NCBI GenBank assembly: GCA_013365325.1
Contig: JABVXV010000023.1
Span: 310,001-374,000 of the forward strand
Source of the DNA: Dipetalonema caudispina
Taxonomy: Eukaryota > Nematoda > Chromadorea > Rhabditida > Onchocercidae
Length of the DNA: 64,000 nucleotides
Direction of reading: 5' to 3'
The position numbers and the translations under genes are program-made. Each line of letters starts with the position of its first letter. Positions within the stretch are counted from its first letter, which is position 1. The notes beneath the pieces are model-generated. The model was not told the origin of the DNA, did not search any database, and worked only from the letters and a program-made list of their open reading frames with translations. This document shows, one piece after another, positions 1 to 12,200 of this stretch.

Positions 1-977
1 ATCTGCCTATACAATTGCCAGCTAAAACTATTAAAAAGGTTTTGTTTTTTTTCGACACTTTTAGTTTTCCGAAATTGTCTTATTGCCGAAACGTTCAAAG
101 TTGAAAAGTCTAAAGACATTATCTATTTTACATTAGATTGAGTTATTTTATTCTACTGAGGACGTAAGAAATACCGAGTGGCTCAGGAAGTAGTACAAGA
201 GATCCTATATCCCAGCAAATAGTCCGGATATTCCAATGTAAACCGACAAAAGAACTTAAAAAAAAATCATTTACTGAAAGAAGCATTAAACTCATAAGTT
301 AATTAATGATGGACGGTTAATTAAGAGAAGTCCCATAAAATATAGAAAGTTTCGATTTGTACTATTTAATTACCTACCAGAGTGAGTTAACGGTGAAGAT
401 GCCAGATTAAGTGACAGATAAAGCGATCCCACACTTAACATGTGATATGGGATAAATTAGGGACTGTTGAAATGTTTCTTATCTCGGAAAATACCGGGAA
501 TTATGACACGATGGATAGTTTAAAGGTTTTCCGAAAGTCTTAGTATTATCAATTACAGGAAAATGAAGAAACTCTATTTTGGTATTTCATGGGACTTTTT
601 GTACCAAAAATAGTTTCTCCTCCTCCAATCCGTTAATAAATGTATTTCGTCCTTTCCGGATTTTTCCTTTTCATTCTTTTGGGATTCTTTCGTTTTCAAA
701 ACATTTTCTTCTTTCGGTATTTTTCTACTTTCAAATTATAACATATTGAACTTACACTGCTTACTAACTTGAAAATTCGTAATAATGAGTTTACAGTTTT
801 TTCCCTTAGTTTCCTGAGGAGTTCTTTCCTCAGAAAGATTGAGGAAAGAAATATATTTCAAAAATTGAACTATCAAGAAAAGCAATAAATAGTTACAAAG
901 GAAATCGACAAAAGACGTAGATTAAAAGTTTTGTTAAAATTGGTTTATTCAAAGGTAAATCAAATGCTTCTACTTCA
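1..977. other. No supported gene; probably intron or upstream part of the Skp1-like gene
   Basis: I looked here for the missing N-terminal half of the Skp1-like protein that follows and did not find it in any plus-strand frame. The stretch is AT-rich with frequent stops on both strands. It could be a long intron, or the first exons may lie left of the window. I see no tRNA, repeat array or mobile element in it. Confidence 0.5.
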
Positions 978-1644
978 TTGAGAAGGATTATAAAGTTTTC
1001 CGAAAATTTTCGAAATTTGAAGGTTCTCGAATGGTGCACACATCAAGCACATCTTACTGCCGATGAAGAGAAATCAGAGGAGGAAAAAGTTTGGCGACAA
1101 AATTTCCTTGCCTTGCCGGACAATAACGAACTCTTCGAGCTTGTTCAGGTCAGTAATGTTCAATATTAGGGTCAATGTTCTATAACGCTTCTATCACTTA
1201 TCTAAAAGTTCAAAAGTTAATCGAAATCGTCAATTCATAGTTTAAGGCAGCTAATTATTTGGATGTTAGCGATTTGCTTTCCTCTGGCTGCAAAGTTATT
1301 GCAAATCATATCAAAGGGAAAACTGTGGAGGAATTGCGAGCTTTTTTCAACATCGAAAACGATTTTACACCTGAGGAAGAGGCTCGTGTAAGTCAAAAAC
1401 TCTATAATTTGAAATATCAGTTGAGTTCTTACCATAATTAACCTAAATTTAAATTCGGTTTTATGAGACCCAAAAATTAATGAAGATTGGATATTTCTCT
1501 TACCAACACGTCAGTTCCATTTATATCAGTCTTATCCCAAGATAGAAACAATCAGTGCAAAAAATATAACAGTATAAAATATTTCAAATCATTTTAATTA
1601 AAATCCTTCAGATTCGAGCAGAAAATGCTTGGTGTGAAATGTGA
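978..1644 (+). CDS. skr: Skp1-related protein (SCF ubiquitin ligase adaptor), 3' part
   Basis: Skp1 proteins bridge cullin-1 to F-box proteins in SCF ubiquitin ligases. Three exons are visible: about 978-1148, 1247-1387 and 1612-1644. They join in frame across GTCAGT/AAG and GTAAGT/CAG introns. The product carries the family landmarks in order: [15 protein letters not shown] joined to [15 protein letters not shown], the [13 protein letters not shown] segment, and the C-terminal RAENAWCEM followed by stop. This is the cullin/F-box contact half of the family. The first about 60-70 residues (the N-terminal POZ-like strands) are not recognisable. The left boundary is only the edge of the open frame, which begins with TTG rather than ATG, so this is an internal exon. 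Nematodes carry many skr paralogues and I cannot say which one this is. It converges on sds-22. Confidence 0.85.
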
Positions 1645-2092
1645 AAATTGGCTCAACATTTAGTCAGAAATTCAATTGTAGTGGATTTAAATATATGCTT
1701 TCTATATCGGTAATAAAATGTAAAAAATTTTGCTCGGGAGATTTCTGCATTTTGTTGTAGAAGAATGTAAGTACCGATATTCAGGATCAAACATGCTAGG
1801 CTAAAACAAGCAAGCTCCTAAAAGAGGTCTAAGATCAAGGATGATTCTTGCTGAAGTTGATTCATTTGTGTGCAGAAAAATTGTAGAAATGATTGGATGT
1901 GATCCCAAATTTTTCCATCTATGACACATTTCAACGACTAATGCCTTGTAAACAGAAAATCCTTTATAAACGAACTATTTGTTTATTGAGTGATAAGTAT
2001 ATGAATGATAAAAAAGAAATTTTTTTAAATTAAAATCATCAAAATTTCTCTGATCATTGCGTTCATTTTTAACACTTGTGATTTTCTATTCC
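1645..2092. other. Intergenic, between convergent genes
   Basis: This is the space between the stop of the Skp1-like gene and the end of the last sds-22 frame. It should hold both 3' untranslated regions. I see no further coding exon with confidence. A short extra sds-22 exon could lie here, because a GGTGAT donor follows the conserved C-terminal motif of that gene. Confidence 0.4.
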
Positions 2093-4449
2093 CTAAAAAT
2101 TTAAAAAGATATCATTAAGAAGAAGAATATATCTTCTAAGGACGAAAATTAATATTCGAAAGAGTGCAGAAGTAAAGAAACTGAAGAAATCACCCACGCG
2201 ACAATAGGTAGCATCGAGTTTCTCAATTTGTGGTAACATGTGGATCACATTGCTTCGATAGGTGTTGCATTCCGAAAATGGATTCATCTCCAAATAGACT
2301 AATTTCAAATTTGGCAATTGAACCAATTCGTTCACTTCAGACATTTTTTCCAGCTAAACTTGATTTTAAATGAAAAAATTTCATTGCTGTTGCAATACCT
2401 TTAGCTTAAATGTAAACAGTTAGATAGTATTCTTAACTTTTAAAGACGAATTTTTTGCCGTTATTTGCAAAATTTCAATACGAATACTTTTTGTACGACC
2501 ATATTCAAATTGATTTAGTCATAAGTTAAGAGCATAATCTCAATCTTAATTTGTATAATCGCCTGTTGAAATTACTAATTTTACAGAAATCAGTAAACTT
2601 GATTTTTTTTAGCCCAAAAATCGGTAAGTTTTTGAAGATGATGAATATTTGAAATGGAACGAAGGCGATTGTAATTCAGATCAAGAATTTCCAAATTCGT
2701 GTTGTTTTCCAGGCTCGTAATATATTCTATGCCATTTTGCGATAGATACAATTCTCGAAGTGTTGTCAACTTATTCAAGCCCCAAAAAAATATTTTTTAA
2801 TTTAGAAATTCAGTTTTTACAAAATATTTCAAAATGAGAGGAAAGTACAGAACAAAGCATTACTGTATTACAGTAACAGAACAAATTCCTTGTAAAAGAT
2901 ACTGATGTAAGCGTACGGATGAGGATGAAATAAAGCAAACTTCCTATGGTCACTCCGGTATTTCGAAAAGATATTTTTTCATAAAATTTTTTTATCCAGA
3001 ATATTGATAATAATCTAATTCGGGTCTCTCTATTTTTTTAATCTAATCTTTATATTAGTGGTGATTACGCTGCTGGATGTCTTTTTTCTTTCATAAATAT
3101 GTTTTAGCTTTTCAACAAATTAGAACGGGCAGAAAATAACTTAAAATTTAAATTCGAAATGGTTTTACGTTTCAAACCTTAAGTGATTGTCAATGATACT
3201 ATTGGAAACTAATAATAATACTTCAAAATGGTAATTAAAATTTTACTGTAACCTTAATTTCTTGGATAGCATTAGCTGGAAGACTGAGAACCTCAATATA
3301 TTTCAACATATCCAAATTTTCAATGTCAACGATTTGATTAGCACCCAAAAATAGTCTTTTAATTTTGGAATTTTTCGAAAGATTTTCTATTTTCTTGATT
3401 CGATTATCGCCAAGCTCCAAGTATTCCAATTCGGTAAGCTGAAACAATGAAGTATTTCAGTAAGTGATCGTTTCTTCGAATTTAAATTTCGGCAAATTTA
3501 TTGGAAGCAAATATCTTCTCCGATGATTGCTTATTAAAAATGAATAGTAGTGATGTTCACGAGATCACCTCTTCAAGTCCTTGGATTTTTTGAATTTTGT
3601 TGTGTACAAAATAAGCATTTTTAAGTTTTTTCAATGACGACAAATTTTCCAGCACCGTGATACGATTGAATGATAAGTCCAATGACTCCAAATTGATCAA
3701 TTCATCCAGATTCTCGATTTTAGTGATCTAAAATTTATGCAAATTTCATCAATGTGATATTTACTCGTTTTTCGTTTCCACTGCTTTATCTTACAATACT
3801 TCGAAGTTTCAAGTGAAAAAGTTCAGTAAAATAATTTGAAACCTGATTGTCATAAAGATCGAGTTCGGTGAGTGTAACAAGCATATGTAAATTTTCAATT
3901 TTTTTGATTAAATTCCAACGCAAACACAAGTATTCGATGTTTTGCAAGAAGTCATATCCCTCGATTTTTTTAATTCGATGTCGTGTTAAATCGAGTTCTT
4001 TAACATTTGGATCAACCTATAACACAGTAATATTCTTTGAAGTGATAAATGAAAATTAAAATTTTCTCCTAATTAAAGCTAAATTTTAAAGAAGACCAAA
4101 TCGTTACAATAGCTCTAAAAATTTAACATAAAATATTTTAAAGTTGCTTATCACTTTAGATTTCGTAGCAGTATTGCCTAATGGGATTTTGATCGCAATG
4201 GAGTTTATTTCAACATTTCTTCAGCATAAACAACAGGCACGAAATGTTCTGCCAAGCTTTAAAGGCTGATAAGGAAAGAAATGCATGATATTTGCGTGTA
4301 CTTCGTTACTTTTTAAACTAATCATGATTAATAACTGATATGAAATGGCAAAGAAACGGAGACACTTCGAGAAATTCGACATTCCGATCCTCTTCCTGAT
4401 CACCTTCTCCAGCCTCTGGAACAGTCGCAGACAACATGTCAGCACACAT
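2093..4449 (-). CDS. sds-22: SDS22, protein phosphatase 1 regulatory subunit 7 (leucine-rich repeats)
   Basis: SDS22 is a leucine-rich-repeat protein that binds and matures the PP1 catalytic subunit. Exons, 5' to 3' on the minus strand: 4449-4366 (acidic N-terminus), 4016-3843, 3727-3569, 3438-3253, about 2782-2606, and 2353 to the end. Together they give tandem 22-residue repeats of the type LxxLxxLxLxxNxIxxIexL. Family landmarks include LDLTRHRIKKIEG near the start, LRELYLSQNGIEYI, and the LRR cap VYLEMNPF ... LPQIEKLDAT at the C-terminus. The start ATG at 4449 (or 4437, same frame) is inferred from the acidic lead exon, whose GTGTCT donor is weak. The 3' end is uncertain: the family normally stops a few residues after LDAT, but this frame stays open to 2093 unless a donor at CGCGTG/GGTGAT is used. 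The exon near 2782 lacks a normal AG acceptor. Confidence 0.9.
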
Positions 4450-5633
4450 CCGTGGGAGTAAAATTGTGCAAACAACTGCAATTCTGATAAGCTTTTTAAT
4501 TTTTTAAATAGTATGAAGTTTTTGAATTTATGCAAAATTCAGCATCCATTGAAAATTTCAGGAATAATTTTTTGAGAAGAAATAAATTCAGAAATTTGAA
4601 AGAAAAATATTTGAACCACATATAACTTACCTCAAAATACTCCATAGTTTGAAATTAGCAAAAAAAAGCACGCAATTAATAAAGTAAACAAAAAAGGCAA
4701 ATAATCTAAAATATTACCTAAGACGTGAAATAAAAAAATCATACAATTATAAAACGAATAGGAAAGCATGCAGTATTAAAGCAGAAAAACGTCGAACATT
4801 TTTCGCAACCCTGAAACATGGCAGTGGAACGTTCGCACATTGTCAATCGATAAAAAATTGACATTCTTCTAATGAAAAATGGATATTTCCGCATTATTAT
4901 CTGATCACAAGTGAATGTTTTAGGAACCTTAATCAACTGTTGAAAAACGTTGCAGTATCACTTGTTCAAGACAACTGCACTCTTCTGCAACATTAACTGG
5001 CAGCAGATAAACATCTACGCATTATTGGTCGATCACAAATACAGATTTCTTCGATTTTAAACATGCTAGTGGACATCAGAACAACATTAAAGGCGACAAA
5101 ATTTTGAATTCCTTCGAAATATACCACTAGCTTGGTTTCCTATCAAACATGAAAATTCTTGCCATTCTCTCTGTCGTAAATACTACATTCGTTCTGTGGT
5201 GAATGCAGCATGTATTCGATTGCAAAGTAATATATATAAATTAATTCGCATTTCAGTTTTCTCAGAGTCAATTTATATCGGAAGAAAAATTATTTCAAAA
5301 TCTTATGTCAACAGCAAACTGCTGATATTTAAACTGCATGATGTAAAAAGGATGAGTTCATTTTGAAATTTAATTAAACTTACTGAAATCTGAAGATTCA
5401 ATTCTATCGGTAAGCCTACTGTGCACTAAATAAACAAACAATTTCGAGAGTTGTATTATTGCAGTTTAATGGAGCATAGTGACTGTTTGCATGCATCTTA
5501 CTTTTTAGTATGCAATAAGTTAACTTACACTAATATAGTGTAAGTAAAAAAGGAAGTAACAAAACTGCATGCACTGCGTGGAAATAATACAAAAAGTTTT
5601 CATATTCGGACGATTACTATCAGTGTGATGACG

Positions 5634-5748
5634 ATTATTATTATTATTATTATTACCGTTATTATCATTATCATTGGTATTGTTATTATTATTGCTGTAT
5701 TACCGTTATTATCAGTATTATTACTCTGTTACTATGATTATGATTATG
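5634..5748. repeat. ATT/ATC-rich microsatellite
   Basis: Degenerate trinucleotide tract built on TTA/ATT with interspersed TTATC and TTACCG variants. The purest part is seven or so ATT units near 5635-5656, followed by about 90 bases of imperfect copies. Confidence 0.85.
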
Positions 5749-6243
5749 AAACTCTTTAGCGAACCTATAAATTGATTAGAATCACTGTGCATTTTTATCA
5801 AACGACTAATTTCCATTTAATTTAAAAAGTAAATAATATTTCTACTCTTCAATACTTATAAATAATACTTTTCACTTTTATATTGTATTGATTTTAAGAG
5901 CTGTTTCAAGATTTTTGCAGTAATTGCAGTTAACTTACAGCGCATTCAATAAATCAAATTAGCAATGAAACATATAGTGAGTCAAAGCTAAGAAAAAGGC
6001 GTGCACATAAAGTGGTAAGAACTGCAAAATACAGTAAAATGCAGAAGCTAATAAGCATTTATGTGAAAAGATAACGGAAGGTTGGGAAGTTAACAAATTG
6101 AAAAAATTTCAATTATATCACTTTTCGCCAGCAATTCTTTCTTTCCTTCTCCTTACAGCGTGCAGTTTTTTGCATGATGTTAGTGCAAGAAATTTGAAAC
6201 TTCAAATAATTCAACAGAAATTCGAAGACACAGGGAATTCAAA

Positions 6244-6294
6244 AAATACTCCATATATCCAAAAAATTTGCAAAATACTCCTTACATCCAAAAA
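6244..6294 (+). repeat. Imperfect 28-bp tandem duplication
   Basis: Two adjacent copies of the pattern AAATACTCC-(4-6 nt)-ATCCAAAAA, at about 6244-6266 and 6272-6294, differ at a few bases. They lie inside a low-complexity A-rich zone, so local slippage is the simplest explanation. Confidence 0.6.
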
Positions 6295-7128
6295 GAAATT
6301 CGAAATTTCAAAAAATTCAAAATTAATTCAAGCATGTTCAAAGTTCAGCATCAGTTTGAAAATTCAAAACTAATTCGAAAGATTCGAGCGAGAAAATCAA
6401 ACACCCAGGAATGTGAACGATTGATAAAAAGATTCCTAGATAAATTAAGAATTTGAAAATTTCCAAAATTCAAAATTTTCAAAAAAAAAAAAAAGAAATG
6501 CAAACAATTTAATACATAATTGGAAAGCAAAAAAGTTGGCAAGAATTCAGGAAATTTAACTTTGATCCTGAAATTCAAAAAATATAAAATTATTTCTAAA
6601 AATTTAGGAAGGAGTATCGAAATTTCAAAAATTTTAAAAGATTATATGAAAACTGAGATGTTTTGGAAAAGAAATTCAAAACTTCGACAATGTGTACCGA
6701 GCCAGGCACCTGTTTATGGACCGAGAATGCATCATAGGCCACTTGCTTACAATATTTCAAATTTCCAGAAGCGATAAGATGCTGGAATATGACAAGAACG
6801 ACTACATGTGCACTGACAGCTTGAAGAAGAGAAAAGGAAGGCAAAAATTCCTTACTCGAGAATTTACTACTCGCGAAATAGCCTAGAAAGTATTGGGCCT
6901 AGGAAAGAAATGTGTCTCTTTGCATGAGTAAGACTCAAATGAAATTTATCTTATCACACTTCATCGTTTCTTGCACATTATTAATCTTTTGCATAAAAAT
7001 ATGACATTATTATTGTAAATTATCACCAATATCAAATAAACACTATCATCATTACAACAATGATCACAATTATCACCAATAAATGATAATTCAAGGAATG
7101 TCACAACTATCACTTTTATCAATCATTA

Positions 7129-9296
7129 TTAAACATGATAAGCACAGATATACCCTTGGTTTGGTACATGTTTTGAGCCATACTTGAAATTCGTTAATGA
7201 ATTATTAAAATCACGCCACATGCCGCCTGAAATTTCTGTTCCATTTGGAATTTACTAAGGAATACAAAGTGCTGAGTGATCAGATTTTTCCTGGTTTTAA
7301 AATTAATGTTTTTTTATAGAAATTTTTTTGATTTTTTCTGGTACTGTAAAAACTTCCTAGCAAATTTATTGATATAATACCAACAGCTATGCCATAAAAT
7401 CCTTTAATTTAGTTTATAATTAACGAAATTAGCATTAGTGTTTTTCTTTTTCTTTATTTAAGACTTCGGAATTTTGAATAGAGGAGAGAAAATAAATTAG
7501 AATTTGTAATTGAGATAGTAATTAGATTCGATAAGTTATTCCAAAGGTCTGATAATGTAAACTAACAATTAGAAATAACGACATTTGTTGTAATATCATC
7601 AGCACTATCCCAACCCTCTGCAAAAATCCTTGTCCCATCCGACCAAACATGTTGAGGACGTGGTGAATTCAAATAATCCACTAATAGCTGTCCTTGTTCT
7701 TCCAAATGTGAATAAGCTTTTTCATGATAAGGATGCCATCGCCAGTCGAAGTCTTTTCTGAATAATGAAAATTGGTGATACACGATTATGGAAATGTACA
7801 TTCTGGATTGAAATCCAATTGGATTACTCAGATTTTACTCTCATGAAATTTCGAGTAATTATCTTGTTACGGTGTGGAATAGATAACAGTAAGATGGCAT
7901 CTGTATATAATTAGTGTGTTAAGATTAGACTATCCAATTACTAACAATTTTACCAACTCTGAATTAAGCTGAACGGTTATGTAATTAACGTCGTAAATTT
8001 TAGGAAATCTTTAAATCACATCTATTGAAACTGGAAGGTAAACTACACTAAATATTAAAACTAATATTGATAATATTAGTCAAACACTGCGACAGAATAA
8101 CCAGACTAAGTAGGCAACAAAATATTATTTAATCTGGATATTGCGAATTTTTATGCTAAGATATGCAAACCTATGCAGACCGATGTAATAGTAATAAGTG
8201 TTTTCATCCACCGTAACACATGACAGATTTTGTGCGCCATTTAATACTTTCACTGAAAAATGACCAATGTCCATTACTAATTATTCATCCTATATAATTA
8301 TTTAATCGAATTGTTTTCACACGTTTTCATTTTTGCTTCTGCAAGGTATTAATTTTTTTTACTCCACTTATATTAAACAGCAAAGTTTAAAAGTGCAAGG
8401 AGATATTTTGGATTAAGTATTCAAGTGAAGTTTCATTCATAAATTTTATTTGAAATAATAATACAAACCATAAAGAAACATATTGATGCTTTGATTGGGA
8501 ATTCGAACAAGGCTTGATGTATTTCTTTGTTTTTGACATGGATCGCCATCTTTTTTGCTTGCAACATCGATTGCTTCTTCCGCAGATTTGATTGTAAACT
8601 GAAATAGAATGAATGGGTGAAGATTAATTGAAACAGTCCTCCTTATTTATTTACTGACTTATAGTATCGGTGTCATTCTTGCGACAAATTTTTCTAGTTG
8701 CAATAGTATTCGTGATCATATGGGATAACTCGGTAAAACAAATGATAGACGAGACATTTCGTCTTTAATTATTCCAATTTGTTTATCAACAAAATGGAGT
8801 GGTAATGTGAATGAGGTACTTTCAGTCTGTTCTATTTCCTGCAGATTTTTTGATGCTAACTATTCTGGAAATTTTTCTTCCCTCGCACTTCTCTCTTTAA
8901 CCGATCATAAGTTCAGAAATCAAATTCATTTTGACAGATCATAAATTCATCAAGCTTATTTTCTACGAATTATTCAAATAATGTCCATAATATTTCGTCT
9001 TTCCTATCTTTCCTCAAACTGCCAATTATTGTTATTGTAAAGAGATGGAATGGCTTGTTATCTTGAATCTGTTATTTTGAGACTAAAATTGGATTTCAAA
9101 TTTACCATTTCAAATATAAAACTTGAATTGAATACTATGAACGAAAATCAAAAAATAGAATTTACATTAGGATGATAAATCCTTGTGACAGGAAAAAAGA
9201 AAAAATAGAAATTTTGAATGGAATATACCGCTTTATAGCAAAATTGATTAAATCCCTCGAAAAATTTAATCCATCCGGCATCACAATCTACTGATT
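7129..9296 (-). CDS. C-type lectin-like domain protein, probably secreted; 5' end not found
   Basis: C-type lectin domains are secreted carbohydrate- or ligand-binding folds, expanded in nematodes. Five exons join in frame: 9296-9229, about 8598-8465, about 8250-8170, about 7765-7567 and 7226-7129. Domain signs in order: an opening CDAGWIKFFEG...FCYKA (first cysteines and GW), an alpha-helix with SAEEA, LVRI, the YYIGL version of the WIGL motif, VWSDGT matching the WxDG motif, an internal cysteine made across the GTTAGT/CAG junction (NC-GMWRDF), and the terminal YICAYHV before the stop. About 190 residues are visible. The calcium-binding EPN/QPD and WND motifs are absent, so sugar binding is doubtful. 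The stretch between IGL and WSDG is longer than usual. The exon holding the start codon and signal peptide was not identified upstream of 9296. Confidence 0.75.
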
Positions 9297-12200
9297 CTGA
9301 AATGCAAAAAAAAATTATTACGTTTTGTTTTCTTTCCAGAAAGTAAATGGTTTAGAATTGTTGTAACTTTGAAAAGTTAATCAACTAAATTGATGTTTAA
9401 AGAGAAACGATTAACATTTTAAATAATTTAATTATTTTGTTTGGCTAAAAAAGATGGAATTTTTCATGAATTTTTGTTGAGCTCCTTCAATCAAAATTTT
9501 CCTACAAGTTTACGAATATGTCTACTTGTAAGTTTCGAGAAAAAATTCTGTGGTACAAAATATGATTGCTGCAGAATTCTAGAATTTTGTCGTTTAATTT
9601 CATTTTCATCATTCATCAAATGACATAATAAGTAAGGTGAAATAGTTGCAAAGAGGATACGTCTCTTCTGAGAGCTACTCAATCGACAGAATTGACCATC
9701 GGGACCATTTGCCATAACACCGAAATAAACTGTGCTACAAAATTCCTCATAGATCGTTTTGTGCGGAAATATTTCCTACAACATTTTATCATTTTAAAAA
9801 AATTCGAACAATTAAGAAATGAATTAATTGGAAAAAAATGGTCACTTATAATTTTTAGTGTGAAAATTTCTCATTTTTATAAACGAAAACAAAAAAACAG
9901 TGAATTTCGATTTTAGAATTGGTAAAATTCCTCAAAATAATATACTATACGAACTGGGCATTGTAAAATTTTTTTTTTCTTAGCTTGTTAGTTTAAAGAA
10001 GAGAAATTCTTTTTGAAGAGAAATAATTTGAATGAACGGTTTATTGAATAACAGAGGAATTAATATCAGCAGATGTTACAGTAGAAGGCTTGAATATTCT
10101 GGAATAATCTGTTCTGGAAGTTCACTTTTTACTCATTTTACCCATATATTTACACTTATGGCGAGTATAAGCACGTGATGGGAATTGAATAATTTATTAC
10201 AATAGGTTACTGTAATATTTACTAAATTCTATGTAAGAAATTTCTATATATTTTATAGTGAAATTATTTCCGATACAGGAATTAGTTATTCCGGAGTGTG
10301 TAATGCTTGATGAACTGTTTTAAACTGGTCTTCTATAAGTATCTGATAGATTCTAGCATTTCTGGAACGATATTGGGGAGGATCACAATTGTTTCTCTCT
10401 CACTTATTTGCATTATCGCATATATTTAAAAGTAATACAGAAATACCGGGGGCAATTTGCAGCAATCGACATCTTGCTTGTCTTTTGCCGGTATCGATGG
10501 CGGGATACAAACAACATTCTCTTAAATTAAACAACATTAAAGGATAATGAGAAATTCACTCAAGTTCAATCCTTTCCTTTTATTCCTGAAGCTTTTTAAT
10601 CTCTTTTCAAATGCCAACTTATTTTGAATCTAATTTTTTGAATCATGCGAAATTAAAATTTTGTGCTTTTGAAATTCTCCTATAAATAAATTATTCCATT
10701 GGTCCCTTTAATTTCAAAAAGATTTTTTCTATTTCATAAATCTTGTTTTTTCATATTTATACAAAGAAAAACCTGCGAAATGAAAGTTTGCCAGCAATAA
10801 AAACATGAGAAATATAAATGATTGCATGCCGCGCCTTAAAAATGTAGGATGACCGAAATGATTAATTTTACAAGATTTTATAGTGTTTGAAAAAGTTTAG
10901 TTATGTGCGCTGAATTTTCATATGCAAAAATAACACAATGAAATTACGAAAAACATTAATATTGAAGTGATGACTGTATTCACTGTTCAGTAATTCTCAA
11001 TTAAGCCGTTCATGGCGATTTTGTAAAACATTCAACATTAAAAGTTTTGCCAACTTTAAACATTGAGAACTATCTAAACAGACTCCAATATACAATTTGT
11101 GCTTTAAGTACTTGTGATAAAATAATCTAAAATGTGAATAGCATATAATTTGATGTTCGGGTCAGAAAAAAAAAAGTTTCAGGTCAGATAAATTGATAAT
11201 GCAATGCAAGATTCGGTGAAACGCATTTCTTGGAAGCCGGAATTCAGAGAATTCTTTTTCTGGCTGCTGTCCTAGGCCATTTTGTTTCATGAAAAACTGT
11301 AAATATAAATATATGAGGCACTTTCATCTATCCAATTAGCTTTATTGATTTTTCGTAGCTTTTAATTCAATGATTGAGAAAAAATGTAAATGCGCCTTTC
11401 CCGGTTGTAACGAGAGTTAAGTATCTTTTTCAGATTCTTTTTATTCATTTCAACCGTGGAGTTCGTCATTCAATGAAAGTAGCGGATAACAATTCAAGAA
11501 AGTGTGAATTATCTTTGTAGGAAATTACTGTTATCCTCTTCTAACTGATATTGTCGCAATTTTTGATACGGGAATTGTCCAAATTTTCCAACGATATCAT
11601 AATATGATGAAGGATTAAATTTAGCCAAGCCTAAAGAGTATTGTGCATAAGCGGTTTATAAACAAAGTCTTGATGACAGCTATTTGAACCACTGAGCATT
11701 GAACATTAAAGAATATACATTATCGACTAATTATTTTTAAGTTTTTTGATTAAGTAACCTTTATTTTATGTGATTTTTGGTAGGAATGACTATTTACTAT
11801 AGTATTCACTGGATAGTGATGATCGACGTTTATCGTACCGTAAAACTGTAAAACAATACAAACGGAATTGTAATTCATTCATGCAAATTAGTTGTGCCAT
11901 TTTGTCCATGTGTTTAAGCTGCCACAATTAATGAACATCAGCTAACTTCACGATATACTGAATTCAAATTCCGAAATTTGATTTACATACTTCTGTTACT
12001 TCAATTTAGCTACTCCCGGCATTATCAGAATTTTTTTTTCAGTTTACTTCTGTTGTGTATTTTCTACCTGTCCAAGTCTGCATCGAAAGACTGATAAAAA
12101 AATGTTTATTTTAATCAAAACTGTAAAAATTTTTTCCTTTAGTCTATTAAATACCTCAAAGATAAAACTCTCCCGCTTAAAGCACAAAAATTTTTGTTAA

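Larger units (their letters stand above)
4450..7128. other. Intergenic, AT-rich, with simple repeats
   Basis: No gene is supported here. It contains an ATT-type microsatellite, an imperfect short tandem duplication, and A-rich runs around 6300-6700 made of degenerate AATTCAAAA-like units. An open frame at 6098-6373 has a hydrophobic, signal-peptide-like beginning but starts with TTG and soon becomes low-complexity. Frames at about 6600-6890 on both strands are open but resemble nothing I know. Confidence 0.5.

Noticed and set aside
6098..6373. Signal-peptide-like open frame
   Set aside because: The frame begins with TTG, has no upstream ATG or clear acceptor, and degenerates into low-complexity Lys/Asn/Ser sequence.
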